In this document: piece by piece, positions 50,418-62,000 of the stretch
How the letters are laid out: each line of letters opens with the position of its first letter
How positions within the stretch are numbered: position 1 is the stretch's first letter
Origin: UBA1715 sp045600045
GTDB lineage: Bacteria; Bacteroidota; Bacteroidia; Bacteroidales; UBA1715
Length of the DNA: 64,000 nucleotides
NCBI GenBank assembly: GCA_045600045.1
Contig: JAZRXD010000063.1
Location: forward strand, 12,742-76,741
Direction: 5' to 3'
Notes under the pieces: generated by a model
Told to the model about the DNA's origin: nothing
The model's input: the letters and a program-made list of their open reading frames with translations, nothing else
Databases searched by the model: none
Program-made: the position numbers and the translations under genes

Positions 50418-51826
50418 TATTCTTGAGAATTGTTTTCTGCTTGATTTTGTTGTTCTTCCGACGAGTCGTCATCATTTTTTTGCGACTTCACATAGTCAAT
50501 AACGATTAATGGAGAACGACGTTGCAAAGCTTCTATATGAACCGACATAATATTGTCGTTCATAACAATTTCTTTTATTTTTTTTGCGGAGTAAAATGGC
50601 TGCAAATGTTCAATCAACGTGTATCCAATATTTATACGAGAAAGTTTTTCACAATTTTCCATGCCTTCAATCGATGCAATTTGCGTATGCGAGCAATCAA
50701 AATCCGTTAACGACACACATCCAGCAAGAGGCGAAACATCAGTCACCAATGTGTGCGATAAATTCAATCTTTTCAAACTTGACATATTGTTTAAAACAGA
50801 TATGTCGTCAATTGAAGTATATGAAATATCCAATTTTTCCAAATTCACACTTGTTTCCAATTCCGAAATAGACGAAACCAATGTATGCGAAGCGTTCAAT
50901 TCTTTTAAATTCGCCTTATCACGTAAGAAAGTTACGTTTTTTGCCGGTGTATGCGAAATATCAACCTTTTTTAATTTTACAGCACGAATCAACATATCAA
51001 AATTTCCGATTGAATCACAATCTATTGCATAAAACTCTTGCAAACGCGACGTACTGCTATATAAAAAGCCCAAAGATTTTATTCTATCGCAATTTGAAAT
51101 TGTTACTTTGGTAAAAGTTGTCACATCAGAAAAAACATCCAAATTATCGTCGGTTGCCTGAATATTGCCTGCAACATTCAACATTGTTAGCTGATTTAAT
51201 TTTCCCAGCGAATCGTAGTTTTGGAACGTATGATTATTTCCCGCCAAATTCAGTTTTTTCAATTGTTTCATCTGCGAAAGAAATCCCAAAGAATGTAATT
51301 CCGAGTTTTCAAACGAAATATTTTCCAAGTTTATCAACGTAGCCAAAGCCTCATAATCGCACACATTTGTTGCAATCACATTGAGTTCTTTTAACATTAC
51401 GCATTCCGCCAACGGAGCAAGAGAAATATCTTTTGCAGGAGAACATTTTTTTAATTGGAAAAACTCCAATTCCTTTAATTTTTTAACGGAAGACAAATCG
51501 TCAATTTCTTCAGAAGATTCGACGCTTAACTTTTTAATCCACTTGAACTTCGTGCAAATATTATCGAAATCGGACTGTGAAATATCGGCGCCAACCTGCA
51601 CCAAACGATTTTCTATTTCGGGAACTTTATTGATTTCCGACAAAACCGAGGCGCTAGCATCATAAATACGAACACCAGCTGTGGACAACGAAAAGCCATT
51701 GTATTGAGCGAAAGAGCCGAATACAAAGTGTGAAAAAACTAAAACAACAGCAATTGTTTTGAGAAATTGGCAATGCGAAATTGTCAATTGAAAATGAGCG
51801 ATTGTAGATAAAAAATTACTTCTCAT
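50417..51826 (-). CDS. Secreted leucine-rich-repeat protein
   Basis: The 469-residue form starts at the ATG at 51826; an ATG at 51883 would overlap the DUF1573 gene and add 19 residues. A hydrophobic segment ending VFGSFAQ acts as signal peptide. About a dozen irregular leucine-rich repeats follow. The later ones are regular, of the type LKRLNLSHTLVTDVSPLAGC (repeat about 22-23 residues, internalin-like). The acidic/glutamine tail DDDSSEEQQNQAENNSQE has no sorting domain or lipobox. The binding partner is unknown. The first 20 codons come from an AT-rich repeat (51771-51845), so the signal peptide has an unusually long start. Confidence 0.8.
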   Translation of the reverse strand: MRSNFLSTIAHFQLTISHCQFLKTIAVVLVFSHFVFGSFAQYNGFSLSTAGVRIYDASASVLSEINKVPEIENRLVQVGADISQSDFDNICTKFKWIKKLSVESSEEIDDLSSVKKLKELEFFQLKKCSPAKDISLAPLAECVMLKELNVIATNVCDYEALATLINLENISFENSELHSLGFLSQMKQLKKLNLAGNNHTFQNYDSLGKLNQLTMLNVAGNIQATDDNLDVFSDVTTFTKVTISNCDRIKSLGFLYSSTSRLQEFYAIDCDSIGNFDMLIRAVKLKKVDISHTPAKNVTFLRDKANLKELNASHTLVSSISELETSVNLEKLDISYTSIDDISVLNNMSSLKRLNLSHTLVTDVSPLAGCVSLTDFDCSHTQIASIEGMENCEKLSRINIGYTLIEHLQPFYSAKKIKEIVMNDNIMSVHIEALQRRSPLIVIDYVKSQKNDDDSSEEQQNQAENNSQE

Positions 51827-51845
51827 TACTAATTGCTCATTAAAC
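51771..51845. repeat. AT-rich repeat overlapping the start of the LRR gene
   Basis: The minus strand reads AATGAGAAGTAATTTTTTAT, then TTTTCAATTGACAATTTCGC and CATTGCCAATTTCTC. This is the same type of CAATTG/CAATT-rich filler as at 10121-10205 and 47701-47757, but here it contains the first codons of a gene. Confidence 0.45.
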
Positions 51846-51851
51846 TCTTGC

Positions 51852-52940
51852 TTATTCGTTTGGTGAAAGAACGAATCCTTCAATGAAAACCCTTGATTCC
51901 GTGTTCAATGGATCGTTCGATATAATGGTAATCATCTGGCGAACGTGACCATGTTTGTTACGTGTGTTCAATGTAACGTTCACATCGCCTTCTTCGCCTT
52001 TTACGTACGACATTTTATCCATAGAACCTGCAGTACAACCACACGAAGTTTTTATTTTACGGATTTCCAATGTTGACTCACCTTGATTTTCGAAATGGAA
52101 CTTGCAAGCAACAGGATCACCTTGACGAACCGTATCGAAACTAAATGTATCGGTTTTGAAAACTATTTTTGCTGCGTTTTTGATTTGTTCCGGTGTCATT
52201 CCCGAAAAATCTTCTGTTATATTTCCAGCAATAGAAATTTTCATTTTGTAGTTCACTCGTTTTCCTTGAAAACCAAGATATAATTTGTCGTAGATTGGTC
52301 CCCAATCCTTACGCAATTCAGAATTGAAACCTACAACCATCAATGCTGTTGAATTTGGTTGAATAACTTCCGGATACATTTGAACTGTCATATAATCAGG
52401 CACATTAGGAAACACCAACGAAACCGCACTATCTTGAGGATTGTAAACTGTAATTGTGTCAACCACCGTATTTGGGAAATTGATAGTTCCGTATGAAATT
52501 GTCAATTTCGACATTCTTACCAAATCAAACGTGCAAGGATATAATTTTTCGATAGTTGAATCCAAATCTTTAACCGTTCCATGCAATTTCAAAGTAATTT
52601 TGCCCAACATTTTATCAGTTGTATAAACATCGATTGATTCGGAAAAGAACGATTTATACTTTTGGGGATTGAATGAAACACTCACCGATGAACGGGCACC
52701 TTGCCTGATTGTATCGCGAGAAAGTTCACAGGTAATTGATTTTGAAGAAGGAACAATCTTCTTAATCACAATTGGCTCAACACCACGATTAGTGCAGCTG
52801 AATATTGCTTTTGTATTAATTCTGTCGCTTGGAATAACTCCATAGTCATAATCTATTTTATCGAACGAAAGAAATTGCGCCGAAACATGCATAGTTGCAA
52901 ATAAAGCAACCGCAAAACTAAATGATTTTAAAATTTTCAT
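51852..52940 (-). CDS. DUF1573 secreted protein
   Basis: The 362-residue protein has a signal peptide ending HVSAQ and three Ig-like beta domains. The last (residues about 265-360) is the clearest DUF1573 unit: FDTVRQGDPVACKFHFENQG, then the hallmark IKTSCGCTAG, and TLNTRNKHGHVRQMITIISND. The first (FLSFDKIDYDYGVIPSDRIN) is another copy with the cysteine motif altered. These domains are common in Bacteroidota periplasmic or surface proteins of unknown function and resemble ASPM/HYDIN-type chaperone-usher folds. It heads the transcript DUF1573-LRR-mnmD, with a -7 box at 52961-52968. Confidence 0.88.
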   Translation of the reverse strand: MKILKSFSFAVALFATMHVSAQFLSFDKIDYDYGVIPSDRINTKAIFSCTNRGVEPIVIKKIVPSSKSITCELSRDTIRQGARSSVSVSFNPQKYKSFFSESIDVYTTDKMLGKITLKLHGTVKDLDSTIEKLYPCTFDLVRMSKLTISYGTINFPNTVVDTITVYNPQDSAVSLVFPNVPDYMTVQMYPEVIQPNSTALMVVGFNSELRKDWGPIYDKLYLGFQGKRVNYKMKISIAGNITEDFSGMTPEQIKNAAKIVFKTDTFSFDTVRQGDPVACKFHFENQGESTLEIRKIKTSCGCTAGSMDKMSYVKGEEGDVNVTLNTRNKHGHVRQMITIISNDPLNTESRVFIEGFVLSPNE

Positions 52941-52960
52941 ATCGTTATTTATTAAACACC

Positions 52961-52968
52961 CAAAGTTA
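52961..52968 (-). promoter_or_regulatory. -7 box of the DUF1573 gene
   Basis: The minus strand reads TAACTTTG, an exact TAnnTTTG match, 21 nt before the start codon. No -33 element at the usual distance was seen. Confidence 0.5.
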
Positions 52969-53018
52969 GATTTTTTTTCAGTACGATGTTACCCTTTTCG
53001 TTGCAACATATTAGAAAA

Positions 53019-53042
53019 GAGACGAACAAAATCGCCCGTCTC
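53019..53042 (-). terminator. Terminator after the giant surface-protein gene
   Basis: On the minus strand GAGACGG pairs with TCGTCTC (7 bp including one G-U pair) around a 10-nt loop, followed by TTTTCTAA. It lies 25 nt after the stop codon. Confidence 0.65.
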
Positions 53043-53067
53043 ATTTCTAAATTCAGTTTTTTACTTT

Positions 53068-56000
53068 TTATCGAATCAACATGACGCTACCAAATTTTGT
53101 TTTCTTACCATTTCCTGCATCAAAACCATCCCATATTTGACCATCGAGGAATGTCGCCTCCATTTTCCAAATATATTCGCCAGCCTGCATCATTTTTCCA
53201 TCGTACATTCCGTCCCAGTAACCAATGAATTTTCCATCTTCAACATCGTTAGAGAACCAAAGTAAATTACCCCACTTGTCGAAAACCGAAACTTCGCACG
53301 TTCTTAAATTGAAACCTTTTGGTTGGAACGTTCTAACACTATGGGCAGGATTTGACGGAGCAAATGCCGTTGGCATATACAACGAAGTTGCTATGTTTAT
53401 GAACAAACATTCCGAGTATTTATTGCGACAACCAAAACTATTTTCAATAGTTAACGAAGGACAATTGTAACCATACATATAATTTGATTCAATCAACGGG
53501 AACTTTCTTCGTTCGTATGCAATAACCGTATCAATTTGATCTTCTCTTTCGCCACTATGTCCATAATTCCAATACAACGTATATGGAATTGGAGTGCCTT
53601 CCAGTTCGCCCAAATCATTCACTTTCCACAACGTATCTTGAACGGAACTATCAAGCAATTCAACAACATTTGAAGAACCTGGCAATGTCCATTTAAACAA
53701 CGCAGTCGGATTTGGTGCAACTGTTACCACCAACGTATCGAAACCTTCACAACCAGCCCAAGTACGTTCGTACAACGTGATTGTATCGATTCCCTGTTCG
53801 TTGAAGTCGAAGTAGCGAACCGAAGAACTCATATTCTCTTTAGAATAATTCAACACATCGTTCGTCACACTCCAGAAATAATTACTTCCTTCGGTATACA
53901 AACTGTAATACGACAATGTTTCCTTAACACAAGTAGAATCTTCGCCAATAATTTTTGTTTTTGCCGAAGCTGCGACAGTCATTTCCAACGTATCGAATTC
54001 ACTCTTACAACCAGTGGCCATATCTTCGTCACAAACCATAAAGCGATACATACCAACAGGAAGTTCTTGTCCACGGGCGAATTCATATTTTTGACCGTGC
54101 CATACTTCCGGCAAAATTCCATCAAGACTCATCCACGTAATATTTGGAGTTCCCAAAGCACGTAACGGATCAATCTCTTCGCCTTCGCAAATAACTTCGG
54201 AAAATACAACCGGTTTACGACCTCGTTCATTCACAACATAACGAACGGTATCAAACGCACTCTTACAAGTCAACAAATCGGAAACCTTAACGGCATATTG
54301 AGCACGAACAGTATATTCAATCGTCTTGCCCGACAACGTATTTTTATATTCTTCAATGTTGAATGTATCCATAGCAACAACAGGTTTACTCAACGCATTA
54401 GGCGAAATGTACCAAGTAAACATACTTCCATCGCACAACGCAGGAGTTACCGAAGCGACAACCGAAGGTAACGTGTCGTAAATACAGAACGAAGTATCTT
54501 CTCCCAAATCAATTGTTGGTGTACGGAATATATGCAACGTGATAGGAACCGTATCGGAAAAACATTGATTTTGTTCACGAACAATATAATATGTCAAATC
54601 ATCACGTTTCACAAGTGAACTATCCGGCGTGTACGTATAACCCGACATCATATATTGCGTTGCGAGGCTATCGGAATACCATTTATCCAAACTCAAGTTT
54701 GTTGACAATGTAGGAATATCTTTTGAACCTTCGCACATAACAGCGTCGTTTACGACAGGAGATGATGGTTTTGCATATACGTAGAATGCCAACGGAGCAA
54801 GAGCACCTTCACAACCTTCATAAGTTTGCGTTGCGTACAGAATATTTCGGCCAGAAACCAAACTTTCCAACTGATAAACCTCACCAAAACCATCAGCCGT
54901 TTCGGTATTTGCATATGTTTTCTTATCGGACAAATACCAACGTATTTTTGCACCAATGCTATCAGAAACCGCTTTTAATGCTGGCGGATTATCATATTCA
55001 CAATAATGATATTCGTTTGTAACAATCTCCGGAGCTGACGGCAAACCTATAATTCTATATTGAACTTCGGCAACAGGACTTTGGCAACCATCAACTGTTT
55101 GCGTAGCAAAATATGAATAACGTCCGGTTGTTGTTTCTTGCGATACATACGTTGCACTATTTGTCTTCAACATACGAGCTTTTGTACGCGAAGCATCTGC
55201 ATACCAAGTAATGAATCCATTTTCCGAAATTGCAGTGACCGCTTTGTTAGCCTCGCCCTCACAAACAGAATCAGTAAGAACCTCAGGTTTCATAGGAATA
55301 GGTTTAATTACAAATTCCTTCATTGTTGGTTCACTATAACAACCATCTTCCAAAACCTCAACCCAAACAGGATGAGTTCCAACTTCCGGAGCTACTGGTG
55401 TGTAACGTGCGCCCATATTGTCTGATGGCGTACAATTAGGATAATTAGGATCTTCTTCGTACCAATAATACATTCCTGTTCCTTCGTATCCGGTTGCTCG
55501 CATTTCTGGATTTGCACCTTCTGGATATTCGCAAACTTGTTCTTGCGTAGCCACAATAGAAGCCGAAGCAGTTTTCTTAACTTTTAGAGTGACTTTTTCC
55601 ATTGGACTTTCGCAACCTGCCGGAACAGTCAATTCTGCTATAGGTTGGCTATTGTATTCAGAAATGTAGAATGTGAATACATTGGCTTCGGATTTGTCAA
55701 TTGCAGGAACGAAAATTCCAGTTTCATTTTCATCGATTTTCTCTTTGTCTGCATTATATAAATAGAATTTTTCGGCCTTGCCATTTGGTCTTTCCGCCCA
55801 AGAACTTTCAACGGCAGTCAATTCTTTTGTGTCGTCGTAGTTACACATTTCGTTGCCAATAGTTTTTGGTGCTGGAATCGGACAAGGAACAATCGAAACA
55901 GTTGTTGCGGCACGCTGACTTTCGCAACCATCAACTACTTGTGACGCATAATAAGTTTTTTCAACTATCACGTTACCCAAATCACCTGTCTTCCAAGAAT

Positions 56001-59000
56001 TTTTACCGTTTGCTGTTACAACAGTTGCAGCGACACGCAAATCCATTTCGCCAGCATACCAACGAGTAGAATCTCCAGCATCCAATGTAGCAGAAAGTTC
56101 AGCATCGATATTTTGCGAACTCATTGTATAATGATGACTTAAAACAGGTTTTGAGACATAACGAACCGCAATATCCATTGTTTCGGTTTTGGAACAACCC
56201 GACATGTCGATGTAAGAATATTGAAGTGTGTAATATGTTTTTTCGCTTACCGATTCATTTGCTGGATTTCTGAAATTTGTAATAAATTCACCTGTAGAAG
56301 AAACCGCACCAGCAAAAGAATTGTCAACCATTGCCCAAGCACCTGAACCCGCACCATTTGTATGATAGTCAACCTGAACATTCAATTGACGAGTGCCTAA
56401 ATCATAACAAAGCATTGAAGGATTTCCATTAAATGTTATTTCTGGCAAAGGCAACACCTTAGCTTGAATTTCAGCTTTTTTACTTTCGCACTCAATACCT
56501 GTATATGGTTCGTTTGCAAAATAGCTTACGCTGAAGTTTGTGGTTTCAATTAAACTTGGCGTAAATTCATTTGTTGAATTGGAAATTTTAGAACCATCAG
56601 CATTATACCAAGCCCACGAGTTTGCAGAAACACCAGCCGGAACATTTGCCTCAAAACTTTCAAACGGAACTTCGTCGCAAGTTTGAATATTTTCAACGAT
56701 TGGTGCAGTAAACGGACACGCTTTTATTGAAATTATTTGTTCCGCCGCTTCACTTTCACAGCCACGAATTGTTTGACTTACCAAATATGTTGTAGTAACT
56801 TCCTTCGTTTGACCGAGAATTGTAGAAGGAACAGTCCATGGATTATCGTTTGCAAGCAACACATCATTATTATACCAATTAACAACTGTTCCCGATGTTG
56901 TAGCCACATTTCCAGCGGTAACAACAAGCGCATCTTCGGTAATTGTCAATCGTTTGATTTCAGTTGTTGTTGGAGTTTCGGCAAATTCTATTTCGATTGG
57001 CAATGTTGATTTTCCGTAACAAGAATTTCCGTCGGAATAATCGGTGTAGTATTCATATTGAATAGTATAAGCACCATCTTCTTCGCCTTTGAATTGCAAA
57101 TCAAATTCACCTGTTACAGCATCAATACCCGAAGTTTCCGACAAAATACTCCAAGCGCCGTGCCCATTTGTCAATTCAGCCAAATCTTTTCCGTCAACAG
57201 TTGCTTTGGCCGTTTTTGTTCCGTCATAGTAACACAAAACAGAATTATCAAATGGTTTTACAACAACTTCAGGATTTGGATGAACCGTAATCGTAATTGG
57301 TTCAGACAACGGACCGAAACACATATCAGTTCCGCCAGTGCCATCGTTTCCATTTTGTTTTACATAGAATGTATAAACAGTTTCTTCTGTAACCGAAGAA
57401 GTATAACCAGAAATTGAATTTACATTCAAATTCTTACCGCTACCAACTAGATTAGTTCCTTCCTCATTGCTGTACCACAACCATTCTGTAGTTCCATCAC
57501 CTTCGTTTTGTGCGATTAACGTTGGCAACACCGCAGCTTGCAAATCATCGGTTTTAGCACAAAGCGACTGACTTTCGGCTGTTGGTACTGGAGTTGGACA
57601 TTCTACAATGTTCCAAACAGAAGTTGCAATCGGACTTGGACATGTATTAACCCATTGTTGAACAGAATATGTATAAGATCCTTCCGCAGTAATATTTGGT
57701 TTCATATCGATTGGCGAACTTGTACCAATTTCAACAGAAGAAGAATTTTTAACACTTAATGTGGCACTCAAATCGGTTGCATAATCAATAACCATATTTG
57801 GAACCAAAGCGATTTTTTCCTCACTTGAACTCCAAACCTGCGGTGTTCCAATACCTGTTCCCGTTGGCGCTATAACATTAGTTACCGAAAATTCTTTTGT
57901 AATTGAATTCGTACACGTTGTCTCTTCCGTCGTTCCTGCACCCCAAACCTCGTCGGTGGAAACAGTCAATTCTGTCTTTGTTACACTTGTTGTGTTTTCG
58001 TCGAATACAAGCGACCACGTTTTATTATCAGTTACGTCACCCGACGCAGCAGTCAAGGTTGACGTAACATTACCAGAAGTTGCAGGACCATACGTTACAT
58101 CAATCGTATTTTCGGTACTACAAATCACATCCGGAACTATGATTGTTGGTTCTGGTTTTGCATGTACCTCAACCGTAACAGCCGTAGCCGGACTAAAACA
58201 TTCCGTACCCAAAGTTCCGTCATATTCCGACACGTACACAGTAACAGTTCCCGCAGCAGATACTTTATCCTGAGGAACAGTAAATGTCAAACCTTTTCCA
58301 TCAGGATTTGCATCGTTCAAACTTGATACAGTTGTAACAGGAATTTGAGTACTATTCCAGAACCAACCTATTGTTTTCGTTGCATCAGATTCAGGATTTG
58401 TATACGTTGAAACTGCGTGAACTTCAATGCCATTCTGACCAGCACAAGCATAGAATTTAGGCGCCGTTGGTGAAGTAACTTTACAATCTGTAATTGTTAA
58501 AATAGCTTCTGCAGGTTCACTTTCGCATCCATTCAAAGTTTGAGTATAATATGCGAAATACTGCCCTTCTATCATTTTTCCACTTCCGTCATTCGCAAAT
58601 GGAATCTGATACCATTCATTTTCACTTAAAACTGTTGTCGTTGCATCGTTTGAAGCATACCACTTGAACGACGCTCCCGTAGCTCCGCTAGCCATCAATT
58701 TTGGCACATCAATTTGAGAAGAAACATCCAATTTTGAAGCACTTGCTGAAACAGCATCTGGCGCATCTATATGATTTACAACAATAGAATGTTTCACTTC
58801 GTCAGCCTTACAACCATTTGCATCGGTATATGACAATGTTATTTCTTTTTCACCAGTCAAACCTGTTGGAGTAAATACAGAACCACTAACGCCACCTGTT
58901 CCGGAAAAGGCAACCGTTCCGCCTGAAATTGTAGAGAACGAACCCGATTCATATTTTACTTTTCCTACCAAATTAATTGCAGATTCATAATCACAGATAG

Positions 59001-62000
59001 CTGTTTGCAAATCAAAATCGATTATTGGTTTTGCATTAATTTTTACGGAATTAGAAGCCAAACCTTTACAACCATTTGCATCGGTGTATGTCAAATTAAT
59101 TGTATGTGTTCCTGCTACTTGCCCGATAGAAGAGAATTTTCCCGTCGTAGCATCAACACCCGTTAATGTTGACGATGTGTATGAATATGTTGGAGTTTGT
59201 GCACCTGTTGTTGCATATGTTCCACCCAAAGCCATTGTAACATCGCCAGAAGTCGTTCCGCCTTGTTCACAAACCTCAGTTAAACTTGGTGTAATCGTAA
59301 TTTCTGGCATTGAAAATACATCAACCGACGTTATTTTCTTTTCTGCTTTACAACCTGCCAAACTTGTAAATTCATACGAAATGCTACTTGTTCCCGCACC
59401 TGCTGTTTTTGGCACGAAAGAAGCCGTTTTTTCCGAAACCTTTGTAACATTTCCTGTCCAAACACCATAGCCCTCCAAATCATCGGAAATTGTTGCAGTA
59501 ATTGTTTGTGTTGTTTCATCATCAGCACATTTTGCTGTCAAAGTTGACAATGTAGCTTTCGGAATAGGATGAATAGTAAGCGGAATTGTCACAGGAGTTT
59601 TGTTCGAACAATTATTTGCATCCGTCACAACAACACCAACAACATAATCGCCTATAGAAGCAGTTGCCTTCAATAACGGAGCTGCATCAGTTGTAGAACT
59701 TAAATTTCCAGAAGGATCACAAGACCACACCTGACCTTTGCTATATGTTTGGTCAAGACTCAAAGAAATTGCCGTTCCATAGCAAGCATTATCCTTTTCA
59801 ACACCGCCAACTTTTGCTGTGATAACAGGATTAGGCAAAGGATTTGTCACAACCGTGATTTTGGCTTTTGCACTTTCGCAAATATCCGGTTGTTGTGTTA
59901 CATAATAATATTGAGTACCAGACGTTGCGGTTGATGGAGTTGGAGCAGCAGACAAAGCTGTTGTTGAAGTTTCCGAGTCATACCATTTTACACCACTTGC
60001 AGAACTTGGAGCTTGCAAAGCTGAAGCTGTCGCATCCTGACAATAAGTTACCGTCCAATCTGCCACAGGAGCAGGAATCTCTATTACATTGATTTTCTTT
60101 GAAGGAATTGGAGAATCGAATTCACAACCATACGTACTCTTGTAATTGTATTCCACAGTTTTTTGTCCTGCGCCATTTGCTGTATATGTAGCTTCGAAAT
60201 CGCCAACTTTTGTTGCATTCGACGACCAATTGCCAACGGCTGTATAAGGGCCTTTACCATCTTCTCCACCAGTAATTATTGCCTTTATAGTTTCGGTAGT
60301 CAAATCACACATTTTTATTTCCGTTTCAGGCGTTAACGTAGCCGTTGGCAAAGGATGAATTGTGATTTTTTGTGTACTTGTACCAGTACAACCATTCTCG
60401 TCTTCAACAGCAACGGCAACAGTATATGAGCCATCTGCTTTTCCACTTCCGTATGTAACAGTTTCGTCAGTTCCCAATGTAGTTGAACCTTCACTCCATG
60501 TTATTTTTTTATACGATTGAGATGGCAATGACAATATTGTGGTTGCGTTTTTACAAAATGATTCAGGTTCAGCTTTTATTTCCGGAGTTAAATTCGAATT
60601 GATTGTCACAGTTGTACTTTCGGCCGATGCTGAACAACCATTTGCATCGGTTACCGAAACCCCAATAGTATATGTATCTGTTTTTGAATTTTTAGAAATG
60701 ATTGGAGTCGCAGATGTTGTATTACTTATAACATTTGTTGGAGAGCAAGTCCATGTTTGAGACGAATATGATTCGGTCAAACCTAATGTAACATCTTCTA
60801 TTCCAACACAAACGCTTGGTTTACTACGAGTAATTACCGGTGTTGGCAAAGGATTGATTACAGCCGAAGCTTCGATAGATGTTACCGAACAAGTTTTGTC
60901 GGAATATGTTTCGGAATACGTTAATTTTTCTGTTACAGTAGTTTCGGTTGTTACAGTTTGTCCCACTATTGCAGTTTCGGTGGAACTAGTCGTAGTACCA
61001 GTCCAAGAATAACTTGGAGTTCCAGAACCCTTATTTGTAATTGTTGCACTAAAAGTAATATCATCACCACTACAAACTTTGCTATGATCAGGAGTTATTG
61101 CCGAAATTTTTGGTTGAGGATAAATTGACACATCAATTTTCTTTTCGTCGGTACACATTGCCAATTCAACTCTCACTGTATATTCACCACTGTTGTCGAT
61201 AGTAGCACTCGATGAGACCGTATGTACTGTAGTATTCGAGGTTTCTACCGGTCCATAATCGGAATATGATTTTGGACCATTTATAAAATACGAAGCACCA
61301 ACGGCATTGCTTGTAGTTAAAGTTACAGACAACGGATTTCCTTCACAATCGTTTCCACTCGAAATCATGCTTACGATTTTCGGTTGAGGGATAATCATAA
61401 TATCGGTAAAACTAGACAAATCGTCAGCCACACAATGAGCATCTTCCAAAGCCGTCAATTTAAATTTGTAAGTTTCTGGATCACTAGGAAGCGTTGTCGG
61501 AGAATACGTCATACTTGTATATCCTGTAATCCAATTGGATTCCTTAAAACCATCAGTGTATTTAAATTTAAACGGTGGAGTTCCTGTAAAAGTAAATACA
61601 GGAGCTTTGATTGTTGCACCCGCACAATATGTATCACCACCTGTAACTTTTACTGTTGGTTTTTCAGCAGGGGTAATTGTAAAAGATTGTTCTTTCCAAC
61701 AACTTTCCATTGTCGGATATTTAGCATCACTCACACGAACCCAATATGTATCGGCATCTGCAATATCGCTAATTGAATACGAATCACTTTTCTTGTTGGT
61801 TACAGCAACTTTATTTGTTACAGGCGAACCTGTTTCTATTGTTTCACCTTTATACCAATCGAATTGGAAAGTAGTAGCATCAGCTTGATTGTTGGTCGTC
61901 AACGTAATAGTTTCGCCATCGCACATATATCCATCGGTTCTTGTTGAAGGAGTAAGAGTAACAGCAGTTGGTTCCGTACAAGCGATACAAGGAGAAACCT

